DNA from: an uncultured Collinsella sp.
GTDB taxonomy: Bacteria > Actinomycetota > Coriobacteriia > Coriobacteriales > Coriobacteriaceae
Direction: 5' to 3'
DNA length: 12,461 nucleotides
Assembly: GCA_958421035.1 (NCBI GenBank)
Contig: CATZKS010000063.1
Location: 1 to 12,461, forward strand
Part shown: piece by piece, positions 1 to 7,150 of the stretch
How the letters are laid out: each line of letters opens with the position of its first letter
Numbering within the stretch: the first letter of the stretch is position 1
Translations under genes and position numbers: made by a program
The notes under the pieces: generated by a model
What the model was told of the DNA's origin: nothing
The model's database searches: none
What the model saw: the letters and a program-made list of their open reading frames with translations, nothing else

Positions 1-959
1 TGCCCGAACTCAAGCAAGCCGTGTGCGATTACTATGAGCGTCGCTTTGGCGTTTCGGGCATTACGCCGTCTATGGTGCAGTCGTGCAACGGCACGCAGGA
101 GGGCGTGGGCCATTTGGGCCTGGCCCTGCTCGATCCGGGTGACACCATTCTGGTTCCCGATCCGTGCTACCCGGTCTTTGAGGCGGGTGCCAAGATCGCC
201 GATGCCAAGCTCGAATACTATCCGCTGGTTGCCGAGCATAATTACCTGCCCTATGTGGCGGGTATCGATCCCGAGGTGGCCGATCGTGCCAAGTATATGA
301 TCGTGTCGCTGCCCGCGAACCCGGTCGGCTCGGTGGGCACGCCCGAGATCTACGAGGAGATCATCACTTTCGCCCGCGAGCACGACCTGCTCATCGTTCA
401 CGACAACGCATACTCCGACATCGTGTTCGACGGCGAGCCGGGCGGCAGCTTCTTGCAGTATCCCGGTGCGCTTGAGGTGGGCGTGGAGTTCTTCTCGCTC
501 TCCAAGTCGTTTAACGTCACCGGTGCCCGCATCGGCTTTTTGGTCGGTCGCGAGGATGTGGTCTCGGCCTTTGCCAAGCTGCGCGGCCAGATCGACTTTG
601 GCATGTTCTTCCCGATCCAGAAGGCCGCCATCGCCTGCCTGAACGGTCCGCGCGATGAGGTCGAGGCGCAGCGTCTGAAGTACCAGGAGCGCCGCGATGC
701 CCTGTGCGACGGTCTTGAGGGCCTGGGCTGGGAGCGCCCCAACGCGCATGGCTCTATGTTTGTGTGGGCCAAGCTTCCCGGTGGCCGCACCGATTCCATG
801 GCGTTTTGCGAGGAGCTCATGGAGAAGGCCGGCGTTGTGGTGACGCCGGGCGCGAGCTTTGGTCCTTCGGGTGAGGGGCACGTGCGCATGGCGCTGGTCT
901 TGCCGCCCGACCAGATCGCTTTGGCTGTCGAGGCCATTCGCGAGGCGGGCCTGTATTAG
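1..959 (+). CDS. Class I/II PLP-dependent aminotransferase, 5'-truncated (DAP aminotransferase-like)
   Basis: The frame is open from the first base (codons from position 3 read P-E-L-K-Q-A), so the real start lies upstream and about 318 C-terminal residues are present. The fold-type I aminotransferase landmarks are visible in order: an ANPVG motif (the Asn that contacts PLP), HDNAYSD (Asp for the PLP ring nitrogen and the following Tyr), SLSKSFNVTGARIGF (Schiff-base Lys in SLSKS, then Arg), and a C-terminal Arg in HVRMAL that would bind the substrate carboxylate. Phrases such as DPCYPVFEAGA, FLQYPGA and EVGVEFFSLSK resemble LL-diaminopimelate aminotransferases (DapL) and the related PatA group. 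With dapH and an M20 deacetylase in the same window, a role as N-acetyl-LL-DAP (or LL-DAP) aminotransferase is attractive, but this is inference; other amino acid specificities remain possible. A GTG at 21 is not needed as a start. Confidence 0.9.
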   Translation, partial: PELKQAVCDYYERRFGVSGITPSMVQSCNGTQEGVGHLGLALLDPGDTILVPDPCYPVFEAGAKIADAKLEYYPLVAEHNYLPYVAGIDPEVADRAKYMIVSLPANPVGSVGTPEIYEEIITFAREHDLLIVHDNAYSDIVFDGEPGGSFLQYPGALEVGVEFFSLSKSFNVTGARIGFLVGREDVVSAFAKLRGQIDFGMFFPIQKAAIACLNGPRDEVEAQRLKYQERRDALCDGLEGLGWERPNAHGSMFVWAKLPGGRTDSMAFCEELMEKAGVVVTPGASFGPSGEGHVRMALVLPPDQIALAVEAIREAGLY

Positions 960-1041
960 AAAGCTATTTCGGCTCGTCAATAGCTCGAAACCGATTTCGT
1001 GCAGTTATTTTACGAATTCTGCAAACAATTTCGGTAAACGG

Positions 1042-1071
1042 TCGATTTTTGGCTGCGAATAGGAGCATAAT
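1042..1071 (+). promoter_or_regulatory. Candidate ldh promoter
   Basis: CATAAT at 1066-1071 matches the -10 consensus in 5 of 6 positions. A poor -35 (TCGATT, 1042-1047) lies 18 bases upstream. The gap after the aminotransferase gene makes an independent promoter likely, but the -35 match is weak. Confidence 0.35.
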
Positions 1072-1103
1072 CAAAGTCCCGATTGGATGTATTGGGATCA
1101 CGG

Positions 1104-1134
1104 CAAGCCGCTCGGGTCGTTCCCGGGCGGCTTG
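1104..1134 (+). promoter_or_regulatory. Leader hairpin upstream of ldh
   Basis: AAGCCGCTCGGG (1105-1116) pairs with CCCGGGCGGCTT (1122-1133) across a 5-base loop, with one T-G wobble and one further pair outside (1104/1134). It is followed by GTTTGTGG rather than a clean T run and ends 16 bases before the ldh Shine-Dalgarno. It could be a weak terminator for the upstream gene, an attenuator, or a 5' mRNA-stabilising stem; the sequence does not decide. Confidence 0.6.
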
Positions 1135-1160
1135 TTTGTGGAGAGAGATGGGAGTTTCTA

Positions 1161-2111
1161 ATGGTTAACGAGAAGAAGGTCGCTATTGTCGGGTGCGGTT
1201 TCGTCGGTTCGTCTTCGGCGTTCGCACTGATGCAGAGCGGTCTGTTCTCCGAGATGGTCCTCATCGACGTGGACAAGAACCGCGCCGAGGGTGAGGCCCT
1301 GGATATCGCGCACGGCATGACGTTTGCCGAGCCGATGAAGATCTACGCCGGCGATTATTCCGATGTCGCCGACGCCGCCATGATCGTCGTCACTGCTGGC
1401 GCTGCCCAGAAGCCCGGTGAGACCCGCCTGGACCTGGTCAACAAGAACGTCAGCATCTTTAAGTCCATTATCCCCGAGATTAAGAAGTCCGGCTTCGACG
1501 GCATTCTGCTCATCGTCTCCAACCCGGTCGATGTTCTGACCTACGCCGCCATCAAGATGTCCGGCCTGCCCGAGGGCCACGTCATCGGTTCCGGCACCGT
1601 GCTCGACACCGGTCGCCTGCAGCAGATGCTTGGTGCCCACGTCGAGGTTGACCCGCGCGATGTCCAGGCCTATGTCATGGGCGAGCACGGCGACTCCGAG
1701 TTTGTCGCTTGGTCCAGCGCTCAGGTTGCCGGTGTTCCGCTGAACACCTTCTGTGAGCTTCACGGCCACCTGGAGCATGAGGCTGCCGAGAAGCGCATCG
1801 CCGAGGACGTCAAGAACTCCGCCTACACCATCATCGAGAAGAAGCACGCCACCTACTATGGCGTCGCCATGGCCGTCAAGCGCATCTGCACCGCCGTCAT
1901 GCGCGATGAGCAGACCGTTCTGCCCGTCTCTTCGCTCATGGTGGGCGAGTATGGCCTGTCCGATCTTGCCATCTCCATGCCGACCGTCGTTGGCCGCGAC
2001 GGCGTTGTTTGCCGCGTCCCCGTGCCGCTGAACGACGACGAGCAGCATGAGCTCACCGTCTCCGCCAAGGCCCTCAAGGGCATCATCGACAGCGTCGATT
2101 TCTCCTGCTAA
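1161..2111 (+). CDS. ldh: L-lactate dehydrogenase (NAD-dependent)
   Basis: A 316-residue member of the LDH/MDH family that reduces pyruvate to L-lactate with NADH in the cytoplasm, regenerating NAD in fermentation. The dinucleotide-binding glycine motif GCGFVGSS starts at residue 11 and the NAD-selective Asp is D36. The active-site loop reads AAQKPGETRLDLV: Gln83 is the residue that marks lactate rather than malate dehydrogenases, and R89 is the mobile catalytic Arg. D149/R152 and H176 in GEHGDSE complete the catalytic set. The ATG at 1161 is chosen because GGGAG (1150-1154) sits 6 bases upstream and the protein then begins directly with the nucleotide-binding strand. The in-frame ATG at 1083 would place the leader hairpin in the coding region. 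It is probably monocistronic: a terminator follows 31 bases after the stop. Confidence 0.95.
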   Translation: MVNEKKVAIVGCGFVGSSSAFALMQSGLFSEMVLIDVDKNRAEGEALDIAHGMTFAEPMKIYAGDYSDVADAAMIVVTAGAAQKPGETRLDLVNKNVSIFKSIIPEIKKSGFDGILLIVSNPVDVLTYAAIKMSGLPEGHVIGSGTVLDTGRLQQMLGAHVEVDPRDVQAYVMGEHGDSEFVAWSSAQVAGVPLNTFCELHGHLEHEAAEKRIAEDVKNSAYTIIEKKHATYYGVAMAVKRICTAVMRDEQTVLPVSSLMVGEYGLSDLAISMPTVVGRDGVVCRVPVPLNDDEQHELTVSAKALKGIIDSVDFSC

Positions 2112-2142
2112 ATCAAGCTCGCTAGAGCGAAAAGCTACAATG

Positions 2143-2177
2143 AAGGCGTCCGGGTCCACACGGCCCGGGCGCCTTTT
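2143..2177 (+). terminator. Intrinsic terminator of ldh
   Basis: GGCGTCCGGG (2145-2154) pairs with CCCGGGCGCC (2164-2173) over a 9-base loop, with one G-T wobble. The stem is extended by two A-T pairs into a TTTT tail. It lies 31 bases after the ldh stop. Confidence 0.85.
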
Positions 2178-2217
2178 GGTGCAAAGTAACCTGACCCCAA
2201 TGCACCCCCAATGCACC
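2178..2217. repeat. Short interspersed repeat, copy A (REP-like)
   Basis: A 29-base unit (2178-2206) begins GGTGCAAAG and ends CCCCAATGCACC, so its ends are inverted (GGTGCA/TGCACC). An extra copy of the last 12 bases follows immediately (2206-2217). A second unit sharing 23 of 29 positions lies at 3402-3430, just after the gene that the two copies bracket. Confidence 0.65.
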
Positions 2218-2235
2218 ATAGTTGATGGGAGGGCC

Positions 2236-3396
2236 ATGTCGGATTCGCCTAATTTTTTGACCTATGCCCAGACAGCGTTTGATCCGTTTGAGGAACGGCC
2301 GTTCTGCGCGGTGGATAGCCTGGTCTTTGCGTGGTTGTCCTATTTGCGTTTGCCGGGTGATATGGCGGAGCTGACGAACTGGCAGGGCCTAGACGTACGC
2401 GAGCTGCTGCGCGCCGAGTGCTACCAAGACATGATTGGCGACCTGTGGGATCCGGAGGGGAGTCGTGCCCTGTTGGAGGCTGTGGCAGCAAGCCCTCGCT
2501 ACCGTGGCGTTCGTGTTTGCGGCTATCGTAGCGTGAGTGATGCCGAGACAACGGAGCAGTTTGCGGCCATGACGTTCCGATTTCCGGCGGGGTTTAGCTA
2601 TCTTGCCTTCCGGGGGACCGACAGCACGATTGTGGGCTGGAAAGAGGACTTTAACATGGCGTTCCGGTGTCCTGTGCCGGCCCAGGAATCCGCGGCGCGT
2701 TATGTAGACGAGGCGGCGGATGCGATTGACGGGCCGCTTTTGTGCGGAGGTCATTCCAAGGGTGGAAACCTTGCGGTGTACGGTGCGGCGATGTGCCCCG
2801 ATGTCGCCCGTGAGCGAATCGAACGGGCGTATTCCCATGATGGTCCGGGCTTCGTCGAGGAGTTTCTGAGCGGCAACGCCTTCGCCGATCTATCCGGTCG
2901 AATCGACAAGACGCTACCTCGGTCGTCGATCTTTGGCATGATGTTCGAGACACAGGAGGACTATGCCATCGTTGAGAGCACCGAGTTCAGCCTGCTTCAG
3001 CATAATCCCTTTAGCTGGGTGGTTGATGGTCGCGACTTCGTGTACTGTGAGCGCCTGTCCGCCGGTGCTCGATACGTTGATGGCTCCATTCGCGAGATGC
3101 TGCTTGCGGTGTCGCCTAACGAGCGCGAGCGTTTTGTAGATGCGTTGTTCTCCGTGCTTGAGGCTACGGGTGCTGAGCGGTTTGCGGATATCGCTGGGAA
3201 TCTGCGCGAGAGCCTGCCCGTGATGCTCCAGGCTGCGCAAGGCTTTGACAAGGATACGCGACGCTTTGTCTCGCAGACTATCGTTGCGATTCTTAAGTGT
3301 GCGCTTCTGCCCAAACGTCCCCAGATCGACATGCCCGCTGCCGGCAAGAGTTTGGCAGAACAGCTCGAGGCTTGGCAGTCCGAGCTCCTGCACTAG
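2236..3396 (+). CDS. DUF2974 (Mbeg1-like) alpha/beta-hydrolase-fold protein
   Basis: A 386-residue protein with no signal peptide or membrane segment. Residues 171-178 read GGHSKGGN, a serine-hydrolase nucleophile elbow of the lipase type (G-x-S-x-G, Ser174). It is preceded by YLAFRGTD, the usual start of the lipase-like core, and followed by SHDGPGF, a conserved stretch in the DUF2974 family. This family is widespread in gut bacteria and its substrate is not established, so no reaction is assigned. The ATG at 2236 follows GGGAGGG (2227-2233) closely. An in-frame ATG at 2200 would start inside repeat copy A and is rejected. No convincing promoter is visible in the 58 bases after the ldh terminator, so the gene may depend on read-through. 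Confidence 0.85.
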   Translation: MSDSPNFLTYAQTAFDPFEERPFCAVDSLVFAWLSYLRLPGDMAELTNWQGLDVRELLRAECYQDMIGDLWDPEGSRALLEAVAASPRYRGVRVCGYRSVSDAETTEQFAAMTFRFPAGFSYLAFRGTDSTIVGWKEDFNMAFRCPVPAQESAARYVDEAADAIDGPLLCGGHSKGGNLAVYGAAMCPDVARERIERAYSHDGPGFVEEFLSGNAFADLSGRIDKTLPRSSIFGMMFETQEDYAIVESTEFSLLQHNPFSWVVDGRDFVYCERLSAGARYVDGSIREMLLAVSPNERERFVDALFSVLEATGAERFADIAGNLRESLPVMLQAAQGFDKDTRRFVSQTIVAILKCALLPKRPQIDMPAAGKSLAEQLEAWQSELLH

Positions 3397-3430
3397 CCAT
3401 TAGTGCAAAGCGGCCTGTCCCCGATGCACC
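3389..3430. repeat. Short interspersed repeat, copy B, with adjoining inverted repeat
   Basis: The 29-base unit at 3402-3430 begins AGTGCAAAG and ends CCCCGATGCACC, matching copy A (2178-2206) in 23 of 29 positions. Its left end also forms a perfect 7-bp inverted repeat with the end of the preceding gene: TGCACTA (3389-3395), loop GCCAT, TAGTGCA (3401-3407). The stop codon of the DUF2974 gene lies in this stem and loop. Confidence 0.6.
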
Positions 3431-3463
3431 AATCTTCGATGCGCCTGGGGCGGGCTCGACCGC

Positions 3464-3469
3464 TATACT
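3464..3469 (+). promoter_or_regulatory. Candidate -10 box for the nucleoid-associated protein gene
   Basis: TATACT matches the -10 consensus at 5 of 6 positions, 39 bases before the chosen start codon. No good -35 is seen at normal spacing. Confidence 0.4.
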
Positions 3470-3507
3470 GGTTCGTGCTCAATTCGATCTAGAACGGAAT
3501 GCCGTAT

Positions 3508-4512
3508 ATGAAAATCAATCACGCGATTCTGCATATCCTGGACTTTGACTCTGCCGTCAACGTTATGAGCCAGCGCGAGCTCGATATCGAGAGCCGTACC
3601 GTGCGCAACTTCGTGACCACGCACCTGCGGCGCGCTCGTACTTCGGCCGACAACAAGCGTGCCACGTTTGCCGAGAACTCAGCATTCGGCGGCGAGCTCA
3701 AGGGCTATTTCTTTGGCGAGCGCGAGTTCGTGGACCTGTCGCAGCAGATTGCGGAGTTTATCTCCTCCGAGCTCACCAAGGCTGAGAAAGCCGAGTCCAC
3801 CGACGTGCTCGTGGCTGATTTTGACGACGATGAGGATGCCCGCTGGTTTGCCGTGATGCTGCTGGGCTCCAAGCAGGCTTTTATGCACGAAGTGGGCCGC
3901 GAGGAGGGGGAGGTGCGCAACGACATCGCGCGCCACTACGCCATTCTGCCGAACCCCTCGCAAAAGGTGCCGAGCTATGCCATCGTGCGCGCGAGCACCA
4001 TGGAGATCGGCTATGTGGACAAGAAACGCAAGATCGCCGGCGAGGACCGCATGCTCATTCCCGATGGCCTGCTGCAATGTGACACGGGCGTTTCGGGTAA
4101 GGAGGTCATCGACACGGTGACGCGCGTGGTCGAGGAGGTCGCTGAAGAGCACGGCGCCAACACGGCTGTAGCGCTCGCTAAGGTCAAAGCCGCCGTTGCC
4201 GAGAAGGTTGAGGATGACGAGGAGCTGCCGCCTTGGGATATCGTCGATGAGGTCTTTGAGGACGAACCGGTTATCAAGGAGAGCGTGCGCGCGGCATTGA
4301 CCGAGGAGAAGGTGCCTGAGCGTGTGCCCGTGGAGCGCAAGCAGGTCGAACGCGCGGCGGTGCGCAATCACAAGATTCGTACCGACACGGGCATCGAGAT
4401 CAGCTTCCCGGCCGAGATGGGTTCCAACTCCGAGTACATCGAGTTCGTCAATGAGCCTAACGGCCTCATCTCCATCGAGCTCAAAAATATCGGTAGCATC
4501 GAGAATCGATAA
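3508..4512 (+). CDS. Nucleoid-associated protein, YejK/NdpA (37-kDa) family
   Basis: A 334-residue protein of the PF04245 family, whose members copurify with the bacterial nucleoid; the precise role is not known. The N-terminus MKINHAILHILDFD is the characteristic opening. The middle carries the IVRASTMEIGYVD and LLQCDTGVS stretches, and the C-terminus ends with TDTGIEISFPAEM and ISIELKNI, all typical of full-length members. The ATG at 3508 is preferred over 3499 because GGA at 3496-3498 is far too close to the first ATG but well spaced for the second, and homologues start at this MKI. A very acidic stretch (about residues 225-260) separates the two halves. It appears to be a single-gene unit between a candidate promoter and a strong terminator. 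Confidence 0.88.
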   Translation: MKINHAILHILDFDSAVNVMSQRELDIESRTVRNFVTTHLRRARTSADNKRATFAENSAFGGELKGYFFGEREFVDLSQQIAEFISSELTKAEKAESTDVLVADFDDDEDARWFAVMLLGSKQAFMHEVGREEGEVRNDIARHYAILPNPSQKVPSYAIVRASTMEIGYVDKKRKIAGEDRMLIPDGLLQCDTGVSGKEVIDTVTRVVEEVAEEHGANTAVALAKVKAAVAEKVEDDEELPPWDIVDEVFEDEPVIKESVRAALTEEKVPERVPVERKQVERAAVRNHKIRTDTGIEISFPAEMGSNSEYIEFVNEPNGLISIELKNIGSIENR

Positions 4513-4540
4513 GTTGCGTTGCGCCTACAGCGAGAAAGCA

Positions 4541-4575
4541 AAGGCCGAAGCCCTTCGGGACTTCGGCCTTTTTTG
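4541..4575 (+). terminator. Intrinsic terminator after the nucleoid-associated protein gene
   Basis: AAGGCCGAAG (4541-4550) pairs perfectly with CTTCGGCCTT (4561-4570). The loop can pair further (CCC/GGG around TTC), and TTTT continues to 4574. It lies 29 bases after the stop. Confidence 0.92.
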
Positions 4576-4626
4576 TTTTCGGCTTGGTTGCTGACATTAC
4601 CCCGCAGGTTGAGCACACGTCAGCGA

Positions 4627-4724
4627 AAACGCCCCTAGGCGAGCAAGGTGACGCGAAAGAGGAGGGCATTGACCTTCTGGTCATGCCCGACGATTGAACG
4701 TCAGATTGCCGCCTGGGGGCGTTT
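4627..4724. other. Long imperfect hairpin element of unknown function in the convergent intergenic region
   Basis: AAACGCCCCTAGGCG (4627-4641) pairs with CGCCTGGGGGCGTTT (4710-4724), 15 bp with one wobble. The helix continues inward: 4643-4646 with 4706-4709, a 2x2 internal loop, and 4649-4653 with 4699-4703. The tip is a separate stem, 4664-4674 with 4679-4688 (one bulged T, loop TTCT). It carries no plausible protein and lies beyond the end of both convergent genes. It could be a structured RNA, part of the dapH 3' UTR, or a remnant of a palindromic mobile element. Confidence 0.5.
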
Positions 4725-4737
4725 GCAGCGTCGGGTC

Positions 4738-4765
4738 GTTACGGCGTTTGGTAAAACGCCGTAAC
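4738..4765 (-). terminator. Perfect hairpin just after the dapH stop (transcript end candidate)
   Basis: GTTACGGCGTTT (4738-4749) and AAACGCCGTAAC (4754-4765) form a perfect 12-bp stem with a 4-base loop, two bases beyond the dapH stop. No T run follows on the minus strand, so it may protect the mRNA 3' end or mark a processed end rather than being a classical terminator. Confidence 0.55.
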
Positions 4766-4767
4766 TA

Positions 4768-5487
4768 TTAAAGCTGGCGCAGGCCCTCTTCCAGGCCGGT
4801 CTTGCTGTCGGTCTTCTCGTCGCGCATCTTGATGACGCGGGCGGGAATGCCGGCCACGACGGCGCCGGCGGGGACGTCCTCGACGCACACGGCACCGGCA
4901 GCCACGACAGCGCCCTTGCCCACGCGCACGCCCTCCAAGACCACGGCGTTGGCGCCGATCATGACATCGTCCTCGACGATGACGGGCGTGGCGCTGGCGG
5001 GCTCCACGACGCCTGCCAGCACGGTGCCGGCGCCGATGTGGCAGTTCTTACCCACGGTGGCGCGACCGCCCAGCACGGCGCCCATATCGATCATGGAACC
5101 CTCGCCGATAACGGAGCCGATGTTGATGATGGCGCCCATCATGATGACGGCACGGTCGCCAATCTCGACGCGGTCGCGGATGATCGCGCCCGGCTCGATG
5201 CGGGCGTTGATGCCCTTAAGGTCGAGCATGGGCACGGCGGAGTTGCGGCAATCGTTTTCAACGTCGTAGTAATCGATGGAGTCGGCGTTGGCGTCCAGGA
5301 TGGCCTTAAGCTCATCCCAGTCGCCAAAGACGGTCTTGCCACGACGACCGCCGTAGACATGTGCGTTGCCCCAGGCAACCTTCATGCCCGGCTTCTCGCG
5401 CACGTACAGCTTGACGGGCGTCTTTTTGGGCGCGGTGGCGATGTAGTTGATAATCTCCTGTGCATCCATCTCGGCTGCGTTGCTCAT
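4768..5487 (-). CDS. dapH: Tetrahydrodipicolinate N-acetyltransferase (DapH)
   Basis: A 239-residue enzyme that transfers an acetyl group from acetyl-CoA to (S)-2,3,4,5-tetrahydrodipicolinate, the committing step of the acetylase branch of diaminopimelate and lysine synthesis. The N-terminal third (MDAQEIINYIATAPKKTPVK, then the WGNAHVYGG stretch) is the DapH-specific domain. From about residue 95 come left-handed beta-helix hexapeptide repeats (IEPGAIIRDRVEIGDRAVIM, then INIGSVIGEGSMID), ending with the usual AGAVCVEDVPAGAVVAGIPARV cap, broken here only by wording: AGAVCVEDVP and AGIPARV. Length fits the family. The start is supported by AAAGGAGAG about 7 bases upstream. It is the last gene of the leftward operon, 39 bases after dapB. 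Confidence 0.95.
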   Translation of the reverse strand: MSNAAEMDAQEIINYIATAPKKTPVKLYVREKPGMKVAWGNAHVYGGRRGKTVFGDWDELKAILDANADSIDYYDVENDCRNSAVPMLDLKGINARIEPGAIIRDRVEIGDRAVIMMGAIINIGSVIGEGSMIDMGAVLGGRATVGKNCHIGAGTVLAGVVEPASATPVIVEDDVMIGANAVVLEGVRVGKGAVVAAGAVCVEDVPAGAVVAGIPARVIKMRDEKTDSKTGLEEGLRQL

Positions 5488-5526
5488 TTGCTATCTCTCC
5501 TTTGGGTGGATTCGGTTGATACCCGG

Positions 5527-6267
5527 TTAGGCAAACATGACCTTGTCGAACGTATAGAAGCCGGGTTCGCGGGTGACGAGCTTCTGCGCGGCTGCCAAGG
5601 CGCCGTTGACAAAGATCTGACGGCTCGTGGCGCGGTGGGTGAGCGTGACCTCCTCGTCCTGGCCAAAGAAACTAACCTCGTGTACGCCGGCGACGGTGCC
5701 GCCGCGCAGCGAGTGCATTCCGATCTCCTTGGGGCCACGCGCGCCGCACATGCCCTCGCGGCCATAGACGGGGTGGTAGCCTGCCTCGGGTTCAGCTTCG
5801 ACGACGGCGTCGAGCAGTAGCTTGGCGGTGCCGCTCGGGGCGTCGACCTTTTGGTTGTGGTGCGTCTCGACGATCTCGCAGTCAAAGCCGGGCAGCTCGC
5901 GTGTGGCCTGGGCCACTAGATGACGCAGGGCTGCGATGCCGATGGAGTAATTGCCCGAGTGCATAACGCGGGTGTTCTGGCCCAGCTCACGCAGGCGGTC
6001 CATCTGCTCAGGTGAATAGCCCGTGGTGCCGGAAACGAGTGCGGCGCCCGTGCGCTCGACATAGGCGACGACGGCATCGAAGGTCACGACGTTCGAGAAG
6101 TCGATAATCACATCGGCAGCCGGTGCGTTCTCGAGCTCGCTCAAATCGAAGCCAATCTGGGCCACGATATCAAAAACGGGCTGACCGGCGGCGTCGACAA
6201 TGCCCTCGGCGGTAGTGCGGATGAGCGAGCCCATGCGGCCCGTTCCCATAATGACGGTCTTAATCAA
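5527..6267 (-). CDS. dapB: 4-hydroxy-tetrahydrodipicolinate reductase (DapB)
   Basis: A 246-residue enzyme that reduces the DapA product to tetrahydrodipicolinate with NAD(P)H. It has the Rossmann motif GTGRMG (residues 8-13), the VSGTTG loop (78-83), HSGNYSIG (103-110) and the signature ETHHNQKVDAPSGTAK (134-149). H136 is the probable catalytic His, H137 and K140 probable substrate contacts. The start is TTG at 6267, overlapping the end of dapA by 8 bases (the dapA codons CTT-GAT-TAA contain TTG-ATT-AA), which suggests translational coupling. A GGGAG sequence lies about 9 bases upstream, inside the dapA 3' end. The next in-frame ATG would lose the start of the first beta strand, so TTG is preferred. 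Confidence 0.95.
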   Translation of the reverse strand: MIKTVIMGTGRMGSLIRTTAEGIVDAAGQPVFDIVAQIGFDLSELENAPAADVIIDFSNVVTFDAVVAYVERTGAALVSGTTGYSPEQMDRLRELGQNTRVMHSGNYSIGIAALRHLVAQATRELPGFDCEIVETHHNQKVDAPSGTAKLLLDAVVEAEPEAGYHPVYGREGMCGARGPKEIGMHSLRGGTVAGVHEVSFFGQDEEVTLTHRATSRQIFVNGALAAAQKLVTREPGFYTFDKVMFA

Positions 6268-7150
6268 GTAGACCAGCTCCCTTCAGAGCATCGGTAAGTG
6301 CGGCTCGCGTGTCGTTGGCCATGGGGCACAGCGGCATGCGGTAGTTTGCCTCGATCATATCCATCTGAGCGAGCGCCTCTTTGACGGGGATGGGGTTGAC
6401 CTCACTAAAGAGGGCATTGATGAGCGGCTGGCCGGCAATTTGGATATCGCGGGCACGTGCCACGTCACCGTCCAAATAGGCGCGGCACATGTCATGCACG
6501 AGCTGCGGCTGAACGTCTGCCCACACGCTGATGGTGCCCGAGGCGCCCAGGCTCATGAGCGGCACGGTAAGCGCGTCCTCGCCCGAGTACATGCGGAAGT
6601 CGTCTGACAGCAGGTGGGCGATCTTGGCCGCGTAGGCGACGTTGCCCGAGGCCTCCTTGATGCCCATGATGTTGGGGTGCGCGGCCAAGCGCTCTACGTT
6701 GCGCTCGCTGATACCGCAGCCACAGCGGCCAGGGATGTTGTACAGGATGCAGGGGATGTCAACGGCATCGGCGACGGCCTTAAAGTGCTGATAGATACCC
6801 TCTTCGTTGGACTTGTTGTAGTAGGGGGTAATGAGCAGCAGGCCGTCGGCTCCCAAGCCCTGGTAAGTAAGCGACTTGGTGAGCATGGTCTGCGTGGAGT
6901 TGGAGCCCGAGCCGGCGATGACGGGGACGCGTCCTGCAACATGCTTGACCACCGCGGCGACGACGGAGTTGTCCTCGTCATCGGTCATCGTGGCACTCTC
7001 ACCGGTGGTGCCCAGGGTGAGGATGGCATCGGTGCCATTTTGCAAGTGGAAATCGATAAGGCGCTCGAGCGCGTCAAAGTCGACGCTGCCGTCCTTTTTA
7101 AACGGCGTGACGAGGGCGACGATCGAGCCCTCGAGGTTGCGGATATCCAT
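6260..7150 (-). CDS. dapA: 4-hydroxy-tetrahydrodipicolinate synthase (DapA), internal start in the lysA frame
   Basis: This 296-residue segment is a full-length DapA, which condenses pyruvate with L-aspartate semialdehyde at the entry to the lysine/DAP pathway. Landmarks: LGTTGES (T48, T49), ITPYYNK (Tyr110/111), LYNIPGR (Y137 and R142) and IKEASGN with the Schiff-base lysine K165. The ATG at 7150 is preceded by AAGGAG with six bases between, a better Shine-Dalgarno than that of the upstream gene, and homologues start at this Met. It can therefore be translated independently although it is in frame with lysA with no stop between. Its stop overlaps the dapB start by 8 bases. Confidence 0.92.
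   Translation of the reverse strand: MDIRNLEGSIVALVTPFKKDGSVDFDALERLIDFHLQNGTDAILTLGTTGESATMTDDEDNSVVAAVVKHVAGRVPVIAGSGSNSTQTMLTKSLTYQGLGADGLLLITPYYNKSNEEGIYQHFKAVADAVDIPCILYNIPGRCGCGISERNVERLAAHPNIMGIKEASGNVAYAAKIAHLLSDDFRMYSGEDALTVPLMSLGASGTISVWADVQPQLVHDMCRAYLDGDVARARDIQIAGQPLINALFSEVNPIPVKEALAQMDMIEANYRMPLCPMANDTRAALTDALKGAGLLD

Noticed and set aside
962..985. AGCTATT/AATAGCT inverted repeat after the aminotransferase as a terminator
   Set aside because: AT-rich 7-bp stem with a 10-base loop and no T run; too weak to support a terminator.
2136..2141. TACAAT as a -10 box for the DUF2974 gene
   Set aside because: No -35 at proper spacing, and the transcript would start inside the ldh terminator stem.
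2200..2202. Upstream ATG start for the DUF2974 gene
   Set aside because: It lies within repeat copy A, has no ribosome site, and adds residues unlike the family N-terminus.
1158..2237. Long minus-strand frame of 359 codons opposite ldh
   Set aside because: It is antisense to a gene with full catalytic motifs, shows only Gly/Asp/Val-rich low-information sequence, and arises from codon bias in GC-rich DNA.
4627..4765. Integron attC site
   Set aside because: The outer arms lack the conserved GTTRRRY/RYYYAAC core pair and there is no integrase or cassette array nearby.
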